Notes: generated from the letters alone by a model not told the origin. A stretch of 30,444 nucleotides of DNA from an uncultured Mycoplasmatota bacterium (GCA_900554615.1 USIB01000011.1:1-30444), one strand, 5' to 3'. Shown: positions 1 through 8,055, counted from the stretch's first letter. Made by a program: numbers and translations.

Positions 1-1469
1 ATGCATGGTTTACTTGGAGTAGTACTAATAATACTTCTCTTACTATGTCTATTGGTGAACTAGCAGATGTTATTTTTTCTAGTGGTAATGATATTAGTAC
101 TAATGCATTAGCACCAGTATTTAATTATACTGATGGAGAGAGAACTACTTTTATTATTAGAAATAAAAGTGATAGTGAATTAAAGTATAAAGTATTATTA
201 AATATTACTTCGATAGAAGATGAACTTAAAAGTAGTAGTTTAAAATATAAATTACTAAGTGGTAATAATGTAGTAATTGAAGGTGACTTTAGTAATATAA
301 CAAGTAATAGTAGTACCACCATCTATGAAAGTACTTTAACTAAAGGTAATATTAGTTTTACTTTCTATTTATACATAGATGGTAATGAAGAAAATGATTT
401 AAATATGATGGGTAAAAATATAACTGGTAATATTATGGTAGAGGCTAATGCAGGTATTAACTTTGCAGAGTATATAACTAATTTATATACAGATGCATCT
501 AAAACAACAGTAACTAACAATAGCATTACATATAATTATGCTACTTCAGTTAATTTAATGAATGATAGATTAGGTAGTTCTAGTACTGATATAGAAGCAG
601 GTAATATAAGATATTATGGAACAAGTCCAAATAATTATATATATTTTAACTGTGATGATTATTCAAATCAAACATCTTCTACTTGTGAGGTATGGAGAAT
701 AATTGGAGTATTTGAAGGCAAAGTAAAGATAATGAGAGAAAATCAGATAGGAACATATTCATGGGATAATAAGAATACATCTACTGGAACTGAAAGTGCA
801 TATGGAAAAAATGACTGGACAACAGCACGATTAATGAAACTATTAAATCCAAGTGATTATTATGAAGTAGATTCTAATGATAATGGAAATGGACAAAGTC
901 TATATTGGAATAGTCAAAGTGGAACATGTTTTGCAGGACAAAACAATGCAACAGTATCTTGTAATTTTACAGGTATAGGCTTAAAAAATGATACAACAAG
1001 AAATATGATATCAGAAGAAACATGGTATTTAAAGGGATGTGAAAATCCTGATATTTATGTAGATAAGGTGTATAATTGTGAGAGGACTACAGGAAGTATA
1101 TATAATGCAACAAGCCCAACAACATGGACAGGTAAAATAGCACTAACATATCCAAGCGATTATGGATATGCAACTGATTTAAATCTTTGCAAAAAAACAT
1201 TATATAATTATAATGATAGTACTTGTACAGAAGAAAATTGGATGAAATCTATAATTACAAATAATGGTAACAATTATGGATGGTTATTAACCCCTTTCTC
1301 GAGAAATTTTTTTAATGTTTGGTTTGTCAAGAGTGTTGGCAATATCTTAAACAATGTATACACTTACAATTTGTTAGGTGTTACTCCAACATTATATTTA
1401 GATTCAAAAATTAAAATAAAAGAAAGTACTACTGGCTCTAGTTCTAATCCATATCAGTTGATACCATAA
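1..1469 (+). CDS. Surface protein with DGR-target-like C-terminal domain (5' partial)
   Basis: The reading frame is open to the left edge, so the gene starts outside the window; an internal ATG at 45 is not the true start. The first visible residues (AWFTWSS) resemble the mature start of SipW-type exported proteins. A Thr/Ser/Asn-rich, probably beta-sandwich region follows, then a cysteine-containing domain (from about base 600) closely similar to the C-terminal half of the protein at 12379-13821; both share NIRYYG, FNCDDYSNQTSSTCE, WRIIGVF and YPSDYGYA. The end (WLLTP then GVTPTLYL) has the layout of the C-type-lectin/DUF6273-like fold used by DGR variable proteins. A cell-surface binding role is inferred from family resemblance; no ligand can be named. 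The paralogue has an N-terminal membrane anchor, so this one probably does too. Confidence 0.75.
   Translation, partial: AWFTWSSTNNTSLTMSIGELADVIFSSGNDISTNALAPVFNYTDGERTTFIIRNKSDSELKYKVLLNITSIEDELKSSSLKYKLLSGNNVVIEGDFSNITSNSSTTIYESTLTKGNISFTFYLYIDGNEENDLNMMGKNITGNIMVEANAGINFAEYITNLYTDASKTTVTNNSITYNYATSVNLMNDRLGSSSTDIEAGNIRYYGTSPNNYIYFNCDDYSNQTSSTCEVWRIIGVFEGKVKIMRENQIGTYSWDNKNTSTGTESAYGKNDWTTARLMKLLNPSDYYEVDSNDNGNGQSLYWNSQSGTCFAGQNNATVSCNFTGIGLKNDTTRNMISEETWYLKGCENPDIYVDKVYNCERTTGSIYNATSPTTWTGKIALTYPSDYGYATDLNLCKKTLYNYNDSTCTEENWMKSIITNNGNNYGWLLTPFSRNFFNVWFVKSVGNILNNVYTYNLLGVTPTLYLDSKIKIKESTTGSSSNPYQLIP
1290..1388 (+). repeat. Variable-repeat-like segment (diverged paralogue of the DGR variable repeat)
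   Basis: This 99-bp stretch has exactly the length of the template repeat at 14092-14190 and aligns to it codon by codon. Shared codons include ACC CCT, TCG, TGG, GTC and GGC. Several template AAY codons correspond here to TTC, TTT, TTT, TTA, TAC and GTA, which gives a Phe/Leu-rich variable strip. Many non-adenine positions differ as well, and the 3' end (GGT GTT ACT CCA) no longer matches the template (GGC GTG CGA CCT). It is therefore probably a former target or one served by another template. Confidence 0.5.
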
Positions 1470-1592
1470 GTGGTAGTAAGAGAGTACTAGTATATATCTT
1501 TTTACTATGTATAATATTAGTTAGAAAGTATTCGCCGTGAATATGATATCTTATAATAGTTCATATATAGACTAGAATAGGCTATATATGAT

Positions 1593-1618
1593 AGAAAAAG
1601 ACTTTAGACTTTTTCTTT
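1593..1618 (+). terminator. Probable terminator of the first surface-protein gene
   Basis: An 8-bp stem (AGAAAAAG / CTTTTTCT) with an 8-nt loop is followed by two more Ts. It is A+T-only and weak by itself. A stronger perfect 10-bp hairpin (TCATATATAG / CTATATATGA, 1561-1591) lies just upstream. Together they probably end the transcript from the left edge. Confidence 0.45.
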
Positions 1619-1626
1619 AAAAGATA

Positions 1627-1655
1627 TTGACAAGATAATTAAAAAGTAATAAAAT
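1627..1655 (+). promoter_or_regulatory. Sigma-A-type promoter for helD
   Basis: TTGACA (1627-1632) and TAAAAT (1650-1655) are separated by 17 bp. The expected start point near 1662 leaves a leader of roughly 88 nt before helD. Confidence 0.7.
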
Positions 1656-1695
1656 TAAATAGACATTTGCTTAAGTTAATTATTCATCTTTAGAG

Positions 1696-1722
1696 AAACT
1701 ACATATGTAATTGTAGTTTTTT
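1696..1722 (+). terminator. Terminator-like hairpin inside the helD leader
   Basis: The 8-bp stem AAACTACA / TGTAGTTT has a loop of about 9 nt and is followed directly by a T tract. It lies downstream of the helD promoter and 27 bp before the helD start. It may be a leader attenuator, or a second terminator for the upstream gene. Confidence 0.55.
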
Positions 1723-1749
1723 GTCGTTGGTAAAAAAGGAGGTTAGATT

Positions 1750-3750
1750 ATGAAGATTGAAAGAGAAGAATGGGAAAGAGAAGAGAATTATCTAGATAAG
1801 ACTGTTAGTTTAGTTAGAAAGAAAATATCTAAATTAGGACAGGAATTATATGATGATGATTCTAAGGTACTAGAGTTTAAAAAACTTATATGGGATACTC
1901 ATACTGAGATGGACCCTACAGAAATGAGAAGTATGATGGCAGAATCTGATTTACAAGTAACAATAATGCAAAGTAAAGGTAATTATCTTCAGAGATTATT
2001 TAGAATACAAAATAAACCTTATTTTGGTTCTATTAGATTTAAAGAAGAAGATAATGAAGAAGAGAATATTTATATTGGTATTACTCATGTTGAAGATAAA
2101 CTTAACTACTATGTACATGACTGGAGAAGTCCTATATGTAGTATGTTCTATGACTTTGAAACTGGTCCTGCTTATTATAAGGCTCCCTCTGGTATAATAA
2201 GAGGAGACATAACAAGAAAAAGACAATATATAATAGAAGATGCTAAGTTAAAACATATCTTTGATAATGATTTAAATATTAGTGATAGTCTATTACAAGA
2301 GGTATTAGCAGAAGAATCTTCAGATAAGATGAAGAATATTGTTAATACTATTCAAGAAGAACAGAATAAAGTTATTAGAAATACAGAAGATAAAAACCTA
2401 ATAGTGGAAGGTATCGCAGGCTCTGGTAAAACGAGTGTAGCCCTACATAGAATTGCTTTTTTGTTATATAGAATACCTAATTTAACTTCTGGTAATGTCG
2501 TTGTATTTACTCCTAATAAAGTGTTCTCAGAGTATATTTCTAATGTCTTACCTGAACTTGGAGAAGATAATACTTATGATATGACTTTTTATGACTTATT
2601 GTGTCAGAATATTAATGAATATAAGGATATTGAAGACTTTACTGGTTTTATTTCTAGATATTATAAGGGTAATGTTACTAATTATGATATGATTAAGTAT
2701 AAACAGTCTGATGATATTATTAAAGATATTGATAATTATATTGCTAATTTACTTGATAATGTTTGTTTTACGGATAATTTAACTTTTGATAATTTTATTG
2801 AAGTAGATAAAGAAGAGCTTAATACTATGCTTAAGTATAAGTATAATAGATTTCCTTTATTTGAAAGGGTTAAAGAGATAGCAAAAAGAATAGCCAGTAA
2901 TAATTATGAAGGTAGTACAAAAAATGCTAGTGCTATTATGAAGAAATTAAAGGACATTATTAATATTAAACTTGATTTGAAGTATATTATTAATGATTTT
3001 TATAGTAGTGATTTCTTTAAATATAAGGATAAGTTAAGTGATAAGTACTTATTCTATGAAGATGCTTGTATATTCTTATATATTAAGAGTTTACTTGTAG
3101 GATTTAATACTAATCATGTTATTAGAGAGATTGTTATTGATGAGGCACAAGACTATAATAAACTTCAATATTTGATTATTAAAAAGACTTTTAAAACTAG
3201 TAATTATACGATACTAGGAGATACTAATCAAACTATTAATCCTTATTATAAATATGATTCTTTAGAGGAGTTAACTAGTATATTTGATTCTTCTAAGTAT
3301 ATTACTTTAACTAAGACTTATCGTTCTACGGGAAAGATTATTGATTATACTAATAAGATACTTGGATTAAATCATGTTACCGCTATTAGAAATGATAAGG
3401 CTAGTGATATTATTTTTAGAAATAATGTTGGTAAAGATGACTTTTTAAGAGATATTGAGTATTTAAAGAATATTTCTAAGAGTATTGCTATTATTACGAA
3501 GAATGATAGTGAGGCTTCATATGTTTATGATTTACTTAAAGATGATTGTTCTGCTGCTTTAATTGATGGCTTTAGTCATATTAAGAGGGACCTTGTTATT
3601 GTTCCTGCTTATGTTGCTAAGGGGTTAGAGTTTGATTCAGTTATTATTTATACTGATGTTGATAATAAGTATTCTAATGATGATAAGTATTTATTTTATG
3701 TTGCTTGTACTAGAGCACAACATAATTTGATTGTTTATAATAATGATTAA
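1750..3750 (+). CDS. helD: HelD-like RNA polymerase-recycling ATPase (UvrD/Rep-like superfamily 1)
   Basis: HelD proteins bind stalled RNA polymerase and use ATP hydrolysis to help release it from DNA. The N-terminal 190 or so residues are charged and coiled-coil-like, as expected for the arm that enters the polymerase channel, and carry the family-typical stretch YVHDWRSPICSMFY. Walker A is GIAGSGKT at residues 221-228 (Lys227), Walker B is DEAQD at 464-468, and helicase motifs TYRST and YVACTRAQ follow near the C-terminus. At 666 aa it is shorter than B. subtilis HelD (about 770 aa) but has all the ATPase motifs. The start is set by AAAAAAGGAGG just upstream. It appears monocistronic, with its own promoter and terminator. 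Confidence 0.9.
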   Translation: MKIEREEWEREENYLDKTVSLVRKKISKLGQELYDDDSKVLEFKKLIWDTHTEMDPTEMRSMMAESDLQVTIMQSKGNYLQRLFRIQNKPYFGSIRFKEEDNEEENIYIGITHVEDKLNYYVHDWRSPICSMFYDFETGPAYYKAPSGIIRGDITRKRQYIIEDAKLKHIFDNDLNISDSLLQEVLAEESSDKMKNIVNTIQEEQNKVIRNTEDKNLIVEGIAGSGKTSVALHRIAFLLYRIPNLTSGNVVVFTPNKVFSEYISNVLPELGEDNTYDMTFYDLLCQNINEYKDIEDFTGFISRYYKGNVTNYDMIKYKQSDDIIKDIDNYIANLLDNVCFTDNLTFDNFIEVDKEELNTMLKYKYNRFPLFERVKEIAKRIASNNYEGSTKNASAIMKKLKDIINIKLDLKYIINDFYSSDFFKYKDKLSDKYLFYEDACIFLYIKSLLVGFNTNHVIREIVIDEAQDYNKLQYLIIKKTFKTSNYTILGDTNQTINPYYKYDSLEELTSIFDSSKYITLTKTYRSTGKIIDYTNKILGLNHVTAIRNDKASDIIFRNNVGKDDFLRDIEYLKNISKSIAIITKNDSEASYVYDLLKDDCSAALIDGFSHIKRDLVIVPAYVAKGLEFDSVIIYTDVDNKYSNDDKYLFYVACTRAQHNLIVYNND

Positions 3751-3767
3751 TTTTTAAATCTATTTAG

Positions 3768-3787
3768 CCCTTATTTTATAAGGGTTT
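3768..3787 (+). terminator. Terminator after helD
   Basis: A 7-bp stem CCCTTAT / ATAAGGG with a TTT loop is followed by TTTATAAATTT, starting 17 bp after the helD stop. Confidence 0.75.
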
Positions 3788-3799
3788 ATAAATTTGTAT

Positions 3800-3828
3800 T
3801 TGACAAAGATTTCCATTTGTGCTAAGAT
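3800..3828 (+). promoter_or_regulatory. Promoter of the NlpC/P60 hydrolase gene
   Basis: TTGACA (3800-3805), 17-bp spacer, TAAGAT (3823-3828). The sequence from the -35 box into the transcript start (ending GGATGTC, 3832-3838) is strikingly like the promoter at 4654-4682 of the next secreted hydrolase. Confidence 0.8.
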
Positions 3829-3861
3829 AGTGGATGTCCGCTAAAAAAATGAGGTGTAGAA

Positions 3862-4572
3862 GTGAAAAAGCATAAAATGGAAATTGCATCATTGGCTCTA
3901 TTACTTGGAGTTCTATGTTATGCATTTTACGATTGCAATATAAAGGGGAGCGAACAGGAGATTGTTCTTTCAAATGAACTTCTTTCTATGAGAGAGATTA
4001 AAAGTAAAGAGGATATTACCATGGAGATGTTATCTTTACCTAGTGATGAACTTATTAAGGTTGTTCCTCTTGGAATGACTAATGAAAAGAAAGAAGTAAA
4101 TGATACTAAGATGATTGAAGATGATAATGCTAATCATGAAGAAGTAGTTAATAATGAGGAAGTATATAGTATTAATCTAGCGGCAAATAGTGAAGAAGAG
4201 ATTCCTTATAATGAAATTATTTCTAATCAGGTAGTTAATTACGCTCTTCAGTTTGTTGGGAATCCTTATGTTTATGGTGGTAATTCTTTGACAAATGGTA
4301 CTGATTGTTCTGGTTTTACTAAACTGATATTTGCTAATTATGGAGTATATCTTCCAAGAAGTGCTCCAGAACAAGCTTATGCTGGTATGCATATTGATTT
4401 AGATGATATTATGCCTGGTGATATTGTTGTATCGGGATATGATGGTATTGTCTGCCATGCAGCTTTATATATTGGTGATGGTAAATTAGTTCATGCACTT
4501 AATTCTAATGTTGGTATTGTTGTTACTAGTATGTATATTATGCCTATTCTTGATGTTAGAAGAGTTATTTAA
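3862..4572 (+). CDS. Membrane-anchored NlpC/P60 peptidoglycan hydrolase
   Basis: NlpC/P60 enzymes are cysteine peptidases that cut peptide stems of the cell wall. Residues 8-24 form one hydrophobic segment (signal or anchor). An acidic linker of about 90 residues follows, and the catalytic domain fills residues 120-236. The nucleophile is Cys149 in DCSGF, with His199 in CHAALYIG and His211 as the third member. The GTG start is supported by GAGGTG upstream and by the same GTG/leader arrangement in the next gene. Wall turnover outside the membrane is the expected role. It shares promoter design with the following hydrolase, so the two may be co-regulated. Confidence 0.85.
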   Translation: MKKHKMEIASLALLLGVLCYAFYDCNIKGSEQEIVLSNELLSMREIKSKEDITMEMLSLPSDELIKVVPLGMTNEKKEVNDTKMIEDDNANHEEVVNNEEVYSINLAANSEEEIPYNEIISNQVVNYALQFVGNPYVYGGNSLTNGTDCSGFTKLIFANYGVYLPRSAPEQAYAGMHIDLDDIMPGDIVVSGYDGIVCHAALYIGDGKLVHALNSNVGIVVTSMYIMPILDVRRVI

Positions 4573-4592
4573 TTTTATTATATATATAAAAG

Positions 4593-4626
4593 AAACTATG
4601 GGATAATTGGTATTTCATAGTTTTAA
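4593..4626 (+). terminator. Terminator after the NlpC/P60 gene
   Basis: 8-bp stem AAACTATG / CATAGTTT (4593-4600, 4616-4623) with a 15-nt loop and a short T run. Confidence 0.55.
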
Positions 4627-4653
4627 TTATAAGTAATTGGGGGAATGCACGAT

Positions 4654-4682
4654 TTGACAAAGATGGGTAAATCTGCTATAAT
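4654..4682 (+). promoter_or_regulatory. Consensus promoter of the glucosaminidase-like gene
   Basis: TTGACA (4654-4659), 17-bp spacer, TATAAT (4677-4682), a perfect consensus. The initial transcribed sequence GGATGTC (4685-4691) is shared with the promoter at 3800. Confidence 0.9.
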
Positions 4683-4715
4683 AGGGGATGTCTTTTTTTA
4701 AAAAGGCGGAAAGAA

Positions 4716-5333
4716 GTGAATAAAATGAAACCAAGTGGGCTCATTAGAGCAATAATGGCTTCTATGTTAACTTTAGGATTTACATCATGTTTATTTTACT
4801 ATAGTGATATTAATGAGAGAGAGAAAATTGTTTTAGCAGAGAAATTATATAATCCTGCTATTTACGAAGAAGAAATAAAAGAGGATATAGAGGAAGAGGT
4901 TATTTCTGAAGTTCCTGAGAAGGTTATAGTATATGATGATTTATCTATGGAAGAACTTTCAGATAAGTTAAATAGAACTTTATCTTCTTATTTATCTAAT
5001 AAAGGAGAATCTTTTGCTAAATATAGTATTGATTTAGGTGTTGACCCTTATCTTGCTACTGCTATTGCAATGCATGAGACTGGTTGTGCTTGGGATTGTT
5101 CTTATTTGGCAAAGGAATGTAATAATGTTGGTGGTCAAAAAGGATATGGTTGTGGTGAATATGCTTACTTTGATTCATTAGAGGAAGGTATTTATCAGTT
5201 TGTTCTTAATATTAAGAATAAATATGTTGATTATGGTCTTTTAACTGCTGATGAGATGAATCCTAAATATGCAGAGGATCCTAGTTGGTCTTCTAAAGTT
5301 AATAATTATATTGAGAAAATTAAAAATAACTAG
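4716..5333 (+). CDS. Exported glucosaminidase/transglycosylase-like wall hydrolase
   Basis: Residues 10-27 are a hydrophobic signal ending FTSC, a possible but imperfect lipobox. An acidic linker leads to a C-terminal domain (about 85-200) resembling the glucosaminidase/lysozyme-like superfamily. It has YSIDLGVDPYLATAIAMHETG with the likely catalytic Glu121 in HETG, and a later GIYQFVLNIKNKY segment. Its expected job is cleaving glycan strands, complementing the NlpC/P60 peptide cutter upstream. Four cysteines around the active site (GCAWDC, ECNN, YGCGEY) suggest disulfides. GTG at 4716 is preferred because AAGGCGG lies at good spacing; ATG at 4725 is the alternative. The exact glycosidase family is uncertain. 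Confidence 0.7.
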   Translation: MNKMKPSGLIRAIMASMLTLGFTSCLFYYSDINEREKIVLAEKLYNPAIYEEEIKEDIEEEVISEVPEKVIVYDDLSMEELSDKLNRTLSSYLSNKGESFAKYSIDLGVDPYLATAIAMHETGCAWDCSYLAKECNNVGGQKGYGCGEYAYFDSLEEGIYQFVLNIKNKYVDYGLLTADEMNPKYAEDPSWSSKVNNYIEKIKNN

Positions 5334-5355
5334 AGATTTATTTCTCTAGTTTTAT
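5328..5355 (+). terminator. Terminator overlapping the wall-hydrolase stop codon
   Basis: 8-bp stem AACTAGAG / CTCTAGTT with an 8-nt loop and T-rich tail. The TAG stop codon is within the left arm. Confidence 0.75.
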
Positions 5356-5432
5356 AATTTATTTAGTGTTATTTCTATAATTCTACTTTTATTTTATGTT
5401 TATATATGTTATTATATTTATGGTGATTTAAA

Positions 5433-6212
5433 TTGAATAGAGAGATTATTAGTATTGGACCTATTACTATTTATTGGTATTCTGTACTTATTATTATTGC
5501 TATTATAATTGGAATGTATTTTTCTTCTAGAAAGGCAAATAGTAATGGGTTAGGTAAAGATTTTTTAATAGATTTACTCGTTTTTACTATTCCAGTTGGT
5601 GTTATTGGGGCTAGAATATATTATGTTATTTTTAATTATTCAGTATTTAAAGGGGACTTTCTTAGTATTTTTAGAATATGGGAAGGTGGTCTTGCTATTT
5701 ATGGTGGTGTTATTTCTTCTATTACATTTATTATATTTTATTGTAAGAGGAAGAAGAAGGATATCTTTCTTACTCTTGATACTTTAGTTCCTTATTTAAT
5801 ACTTGGACAAGCAATTGGTAGATGGGGTAACTTTATTAATAAAGAAGCACATGGTGCTATTACTACTTATGAACATTTAAAGAGTTTACATATTCCTAAT
5901 TTTATTATTGATGGTATGTATATTAATGGTTTTTATTATATTCCTACTTTTTTATATGAATCTTTATGGTGTATAGTTGGATTTATTATACTATTGTTAA
6001 TTAGAAAGAAAGATAATTTTAAACATAAGGGATTACTTTTATTTATATATTTTATATGGTATGGTATTGGTAGATTAATTATTGAAGGATTTAGAACTGA
6101 TAGTTTATATCTTGGTACATTTAGAATTAGTCAGATAGTATCTATTATTTTAATTGTTATTGGTGTTATTGGTATATATATAAGGAGGCAGTTATGGAAA
6201 AAAGAAGTGTAG
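5433..6212 (+). CDS. lgt: Prolipoprotein diacylglyceryl transferase
   Basis: Lgt moves diacylglycerol from phosphatidylglycerol to the lipobox cysteine of prelipoproteins, the first step of lipoprotein maturation. The 259-aa protein has about seven membrane segments, the GARIYYVIFN motif near residue 60, and the family signature GQAIGRWGNFINKEAHG at 125-141 including the substrate-binding Arg. FLYESLW and GLGRLIIE-like (GIGRLIIEGFR) segments follow in family order. The start is TTG at 5433 with GGTGAT upstream. The 3' end overlaps trxB by 19 bp, so the two are probably translated from one mRNA. Confidence 0.95.
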   Translation: MNREIISIGPITIYWYSVLIIIAIIIGMYFSSRKANSNGLGKDFLIDLLVFTIPVGVIGARIYYVIFNYSVFKGDFLSIFRIWEGGLAIYGGVISSITFIIFYCKRKKKDIFLTLDTLVPYLILGQAIGRWGNFINKEAHGAITTYEHLKSLHIPNFIIDGMYINGFYYIPTFLYESLWCIVGFIILLLIRKKDNFKHKGLLLFIYFIWYGIGRLIIEGFRTDSLYLGTFRISQIVSIILIVIGVIGIYIRRQLWKKEV

Positions 6213-7087
6213 TTATTATTGGATGTGGAATTGCAGGTATGACAGCGGGTATATATTTAAAGAGAGCAGGAATTGATACTTTAATTATTTCAGATAATGC
6301 TCCTGGCGGAGTACTAAATAATATACCTAGTATTGAGAATTATCCTGGATATGAAAAAATATCAGGACCAGATCTTGCTATGAATATATATAATCAAGTT
6401 AAGAGTATTGATATTCCTATTTTATTTAAGGGAATTGATTCTATTGACATGGATAAGAAAATAATTAATGATTCTATTTTATATGATTATTTAATTATTG
6501 CTACTGGTAGAAAAGGCAATGTGTTAGGACTTGATAATGAAAAAGAATTGATAGGTAAAGGTGTTAGTTTATGTGCTTTATGTGATGGATTCTTTTATAA
6601 AGATAAAGAGGTAATTGTAGTAGGGGGTGGTAATACGGCTTTAACAGAAGCGTTATATTTATCTAGTCTATGCAAAAAGGTTACTATTGTTTATAGAAGG
6701 GATTCTTTTACTTCATTTAAATATTTAATTGATAGAGTTAATAATACTAAGAATATAGATGTTTTATTTAATAGTACTTTAACTAGTTATAATATAGATG
6801 ATAAAAAGATGCTTAAGTCTGTTTGTATTAATGATAAAGAGATAACTACTGATGGAGTATTTTTAGCAATTGGTAGTACTCCTAACGGGGAATTATTTGA
6901 TGTTAATAAGGAAAATGGTTATATTGTAGTTGATTCTAAATATAATACTAGTGTTAATAACGCTTATGCTATTGGAGATGTTATTAAAAAAGATATATAT
7001 CAGTTAGTTACTGCTAGTTACGATGCAGTAGAAGCCTCCTACGACATTATAAGAAAAGAAAGTGAAAAACTTGATAATTACGAGTAA
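6194..7087 (+). CDS. trxB: Thioredoxin reductase (FAD/NADPH)
   Basis: TrxB passes electrons from NADPH through FAD and a cysteine pair to thioredoxin. The protein has the FAD-binding GCGIAGMTAG motif at the N-terminus, the redox pair Cys127-Ala-Leu-Cys130 (CALC rather than the usual CATC) followed by DG, the NADPH-binding VVGGGNTALTEA motif, and the C-terminal FAD motif YAIGDV. Its length (297 aa) is slightly below the usual 305-320. It starts inside lgt with AGGAGGCAG upstream, a pairing also seen in other low-G+C genomes. Confidence 0.93.
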   Translation: MEKRSVVIIGCGIAGMTAGIYLKRAGIDTLIISDNAPGGVLNNIPSIENYPGYEKISGPDLAMNIYNQVKSIDIPILFKGIDSIDMDKKIINDSILYDYLIIATGRKGNVLGLDNEKELIGKGVSLCALCDGFFYKDKEVIVVGGGNTALTEALYLSSLCKKVTIVYRRDSFTSFKYLIDRVNNTKNIDVLFNSTLTSYNIDDKKMLKSVCINDKEITTDGVFLAIGSTPNGELFDVNKENGYIVVDSKYNTSVNNAYAIGDVIKKDIYQLVTASYDAVEASYDIIRKESEKLDNYE

Positions 7088-7099
7088 TAATGTTATAAT
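7071..7099 (+). promoter_or_regulatory. Promoter within the trxB 3' end
   Basis: TTGATA (7071-7076), 17-bp spacer, TATAAT (7094-7099). It straddles the trxB stop and would drive the small hypothetical gene and fic. Confidence 0.7.
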
Positions 7100-7125
7100 T
7101 TAACTATGTTAGGGAGAATATTGTT

Positions 7126-7368
7126 ATGAAGGAAAAGAAAAAACTATATGATTATAGAATAGAATATGATACTAAATCTTTGCCTAAAGAACTTCAAGAT
7201 ATTATAAAAGAAATGGAAGAACTGTCTGATAAGGGTGATAATTTTACTTATGATATTGTTTTTGATTATTTCGAAATAGAAGCAAAAGGTTATGTCAGAA
7301 GAGGAATATTATCTTTTTCTGATTACAATTTACTTTTAAGAAAGTATGGGTGGTTGTTGTATGAATAA
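7126..7368 (+). CDS. Small hypothetical protein (80 aa)
   Basis: A highly charged 80-residue soluble protein, helical in its first half (residues 18-35, Glu/Lys-rich) and aromatic-rich in its second. GGGAG lies upstream at good spacing and a near-consensus promoter precedes it. I do not recognise the family. Its position before a Fic protein and the overlap with a 16-aa ORF at its end leave open that it belongs to the same accessory unit. Confidence 0.6.
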   Translation: MKEKKKLYDYRIEYDTKSLPKELQDIIKEMEELSDKGDNFTYDIVFDYFEIEAKGYVRRGILSFSDYNLLLRKYGWLLYE

Positions 7369-7411
7369 TTTTGATAAATATAGTTATAGTGGTCTTTCTT
7401 ATTTGGAATAA
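7361..7411 (+). CDS. Possible 16-residue ORF coupled to fic
   Basis: ATG at 7361 overlaps the end of the preceding gene and reads 16 residues (begins MNNFDKYSYSG, ends YLE) to a TAA six bases before the fic start. GGGTGG upstream could serve as SD. The close packing suggests translational coupling to fic, which itself has only a weak SD. It could equally be meaningless. Confidence 0.25.
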   Translation: MNNFDKYSYSGLSYLE

Positions 7412-7416
7412 AATAT

Positions 7417-8031
7417 ATGAAAAATAAGTTTAATTTAACAAGAGAACAGAATGTATTTGTTGTTAGAAGAAATATAGTTGATTATATTTGGAAAAGTGCA
7501 AATCTAGAAGGAATAGATGTTACTTATCTTGAAACTCAAGTAATTTATGATAATGGTATTGTTAATGGTTTAACAGTTAATAATATTATTGCTATTGATA
7601 ACTTAAAGTATGCTTGGGATTTTATACTTACAAATTATGATATAAATTATGATTTTAATTTACTGTGTCAAATTCATAAATTAACTTGTGATAAATTGGT
7701 TTTAAATGAGAATCTTGGAAGATTAATTATTAATCCAGTTAAAGATGAATTAGAAAAACTACTTAATCAACCATTAAAAACTAAAACAGAAATTGCAATA
7801 GAAGTAATGTTATGGATTATGCGAAGACAAATGTTTATAGATGGTAATAAAAGAGTTGCAATGTTATTTGCTGATAAGATAATGATTGATAATGGTTGTG
7901 GTATTATAACTATTTCACAGGAGAATCAACCTATGTTTTTTGAAAAGTTAATTAATTTTTATGAAAGTGGAGATAATACTGATTTAAAAGAGTGGTTTTA
8001 TGAAACAAGTATAGATGGTATACAATTTTGA
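7417..8031 (+). CDS. Fic-domain protein with non-canonical active-site motif and N-terminal inhibitory helix
   Basis: Fic enzymes usually transfer AMP from ATP to target proteins. The active-site loop here is QMFIDGNKR at residues 138-146; the canonical first residue is the catalytic His, here Gln138, while Asp142, Asn144 and Arg146 are kept. An inhibitory motif of the form S/T-x-x-x-E-G is present as Ser27 to Glu31 (SANLEG), the arrangement of class II (N-terminally self-inhibited) Fic proteins. The chain is 204 aa. Loss of the general-base His suggests altered chemistry, a non-AMPylating role, or a family-specific variant. Its last 88 bp are duplicated at 9252-9339, beyond the yhcG-like gene. 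Confidence 0.8.
   Translation: MKNKFNLTREQNVFVVRRNIVDYIWKSANLEGIDVTYLETQVIYDNGIVNGLTVNNIIAIDNLKYAWDFILTNYDINYDFNLLCQIHKLTCDKLVLNENLGRLIINPVKDELEKLLNQPLKTKTEIAIEVMLWIMRRQMFIDGNKRVAMLFADKIMIDNGCGIITISQENQPMFFEKLINFYESGDNTDLKEWFYETSIDGIQF
7940..8027 (+). repeat. Direct repeat, copy A (3' end of fic)
   Basis: Matches 9252-9339 at 87 of 88 positions, the single mismatch being TGGT versus TGGA. The two copies flank the YhcG-like gene. Confidence 0.9.
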
Positions 8032-8055
8032 TTTGTAAAATCAACTTCATTTTTT
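8028..8055 (+). terminator. Terminator overlapping the fic stop codon
   Basis: 7-bp stem TTGATTT / AAATCAA with a GTA loop, then CTTCA and a run of six Ts. The TGA stop is in the left arm. Confidence 0.6.

Noticed and set aside
8029..8031. Mycoplasma-type code with TGA as Trp
   Set aside because: TGA ends fic in front of a terminator, tryptophans throughout are TGG, and housekeeping genes have no internal TGA.
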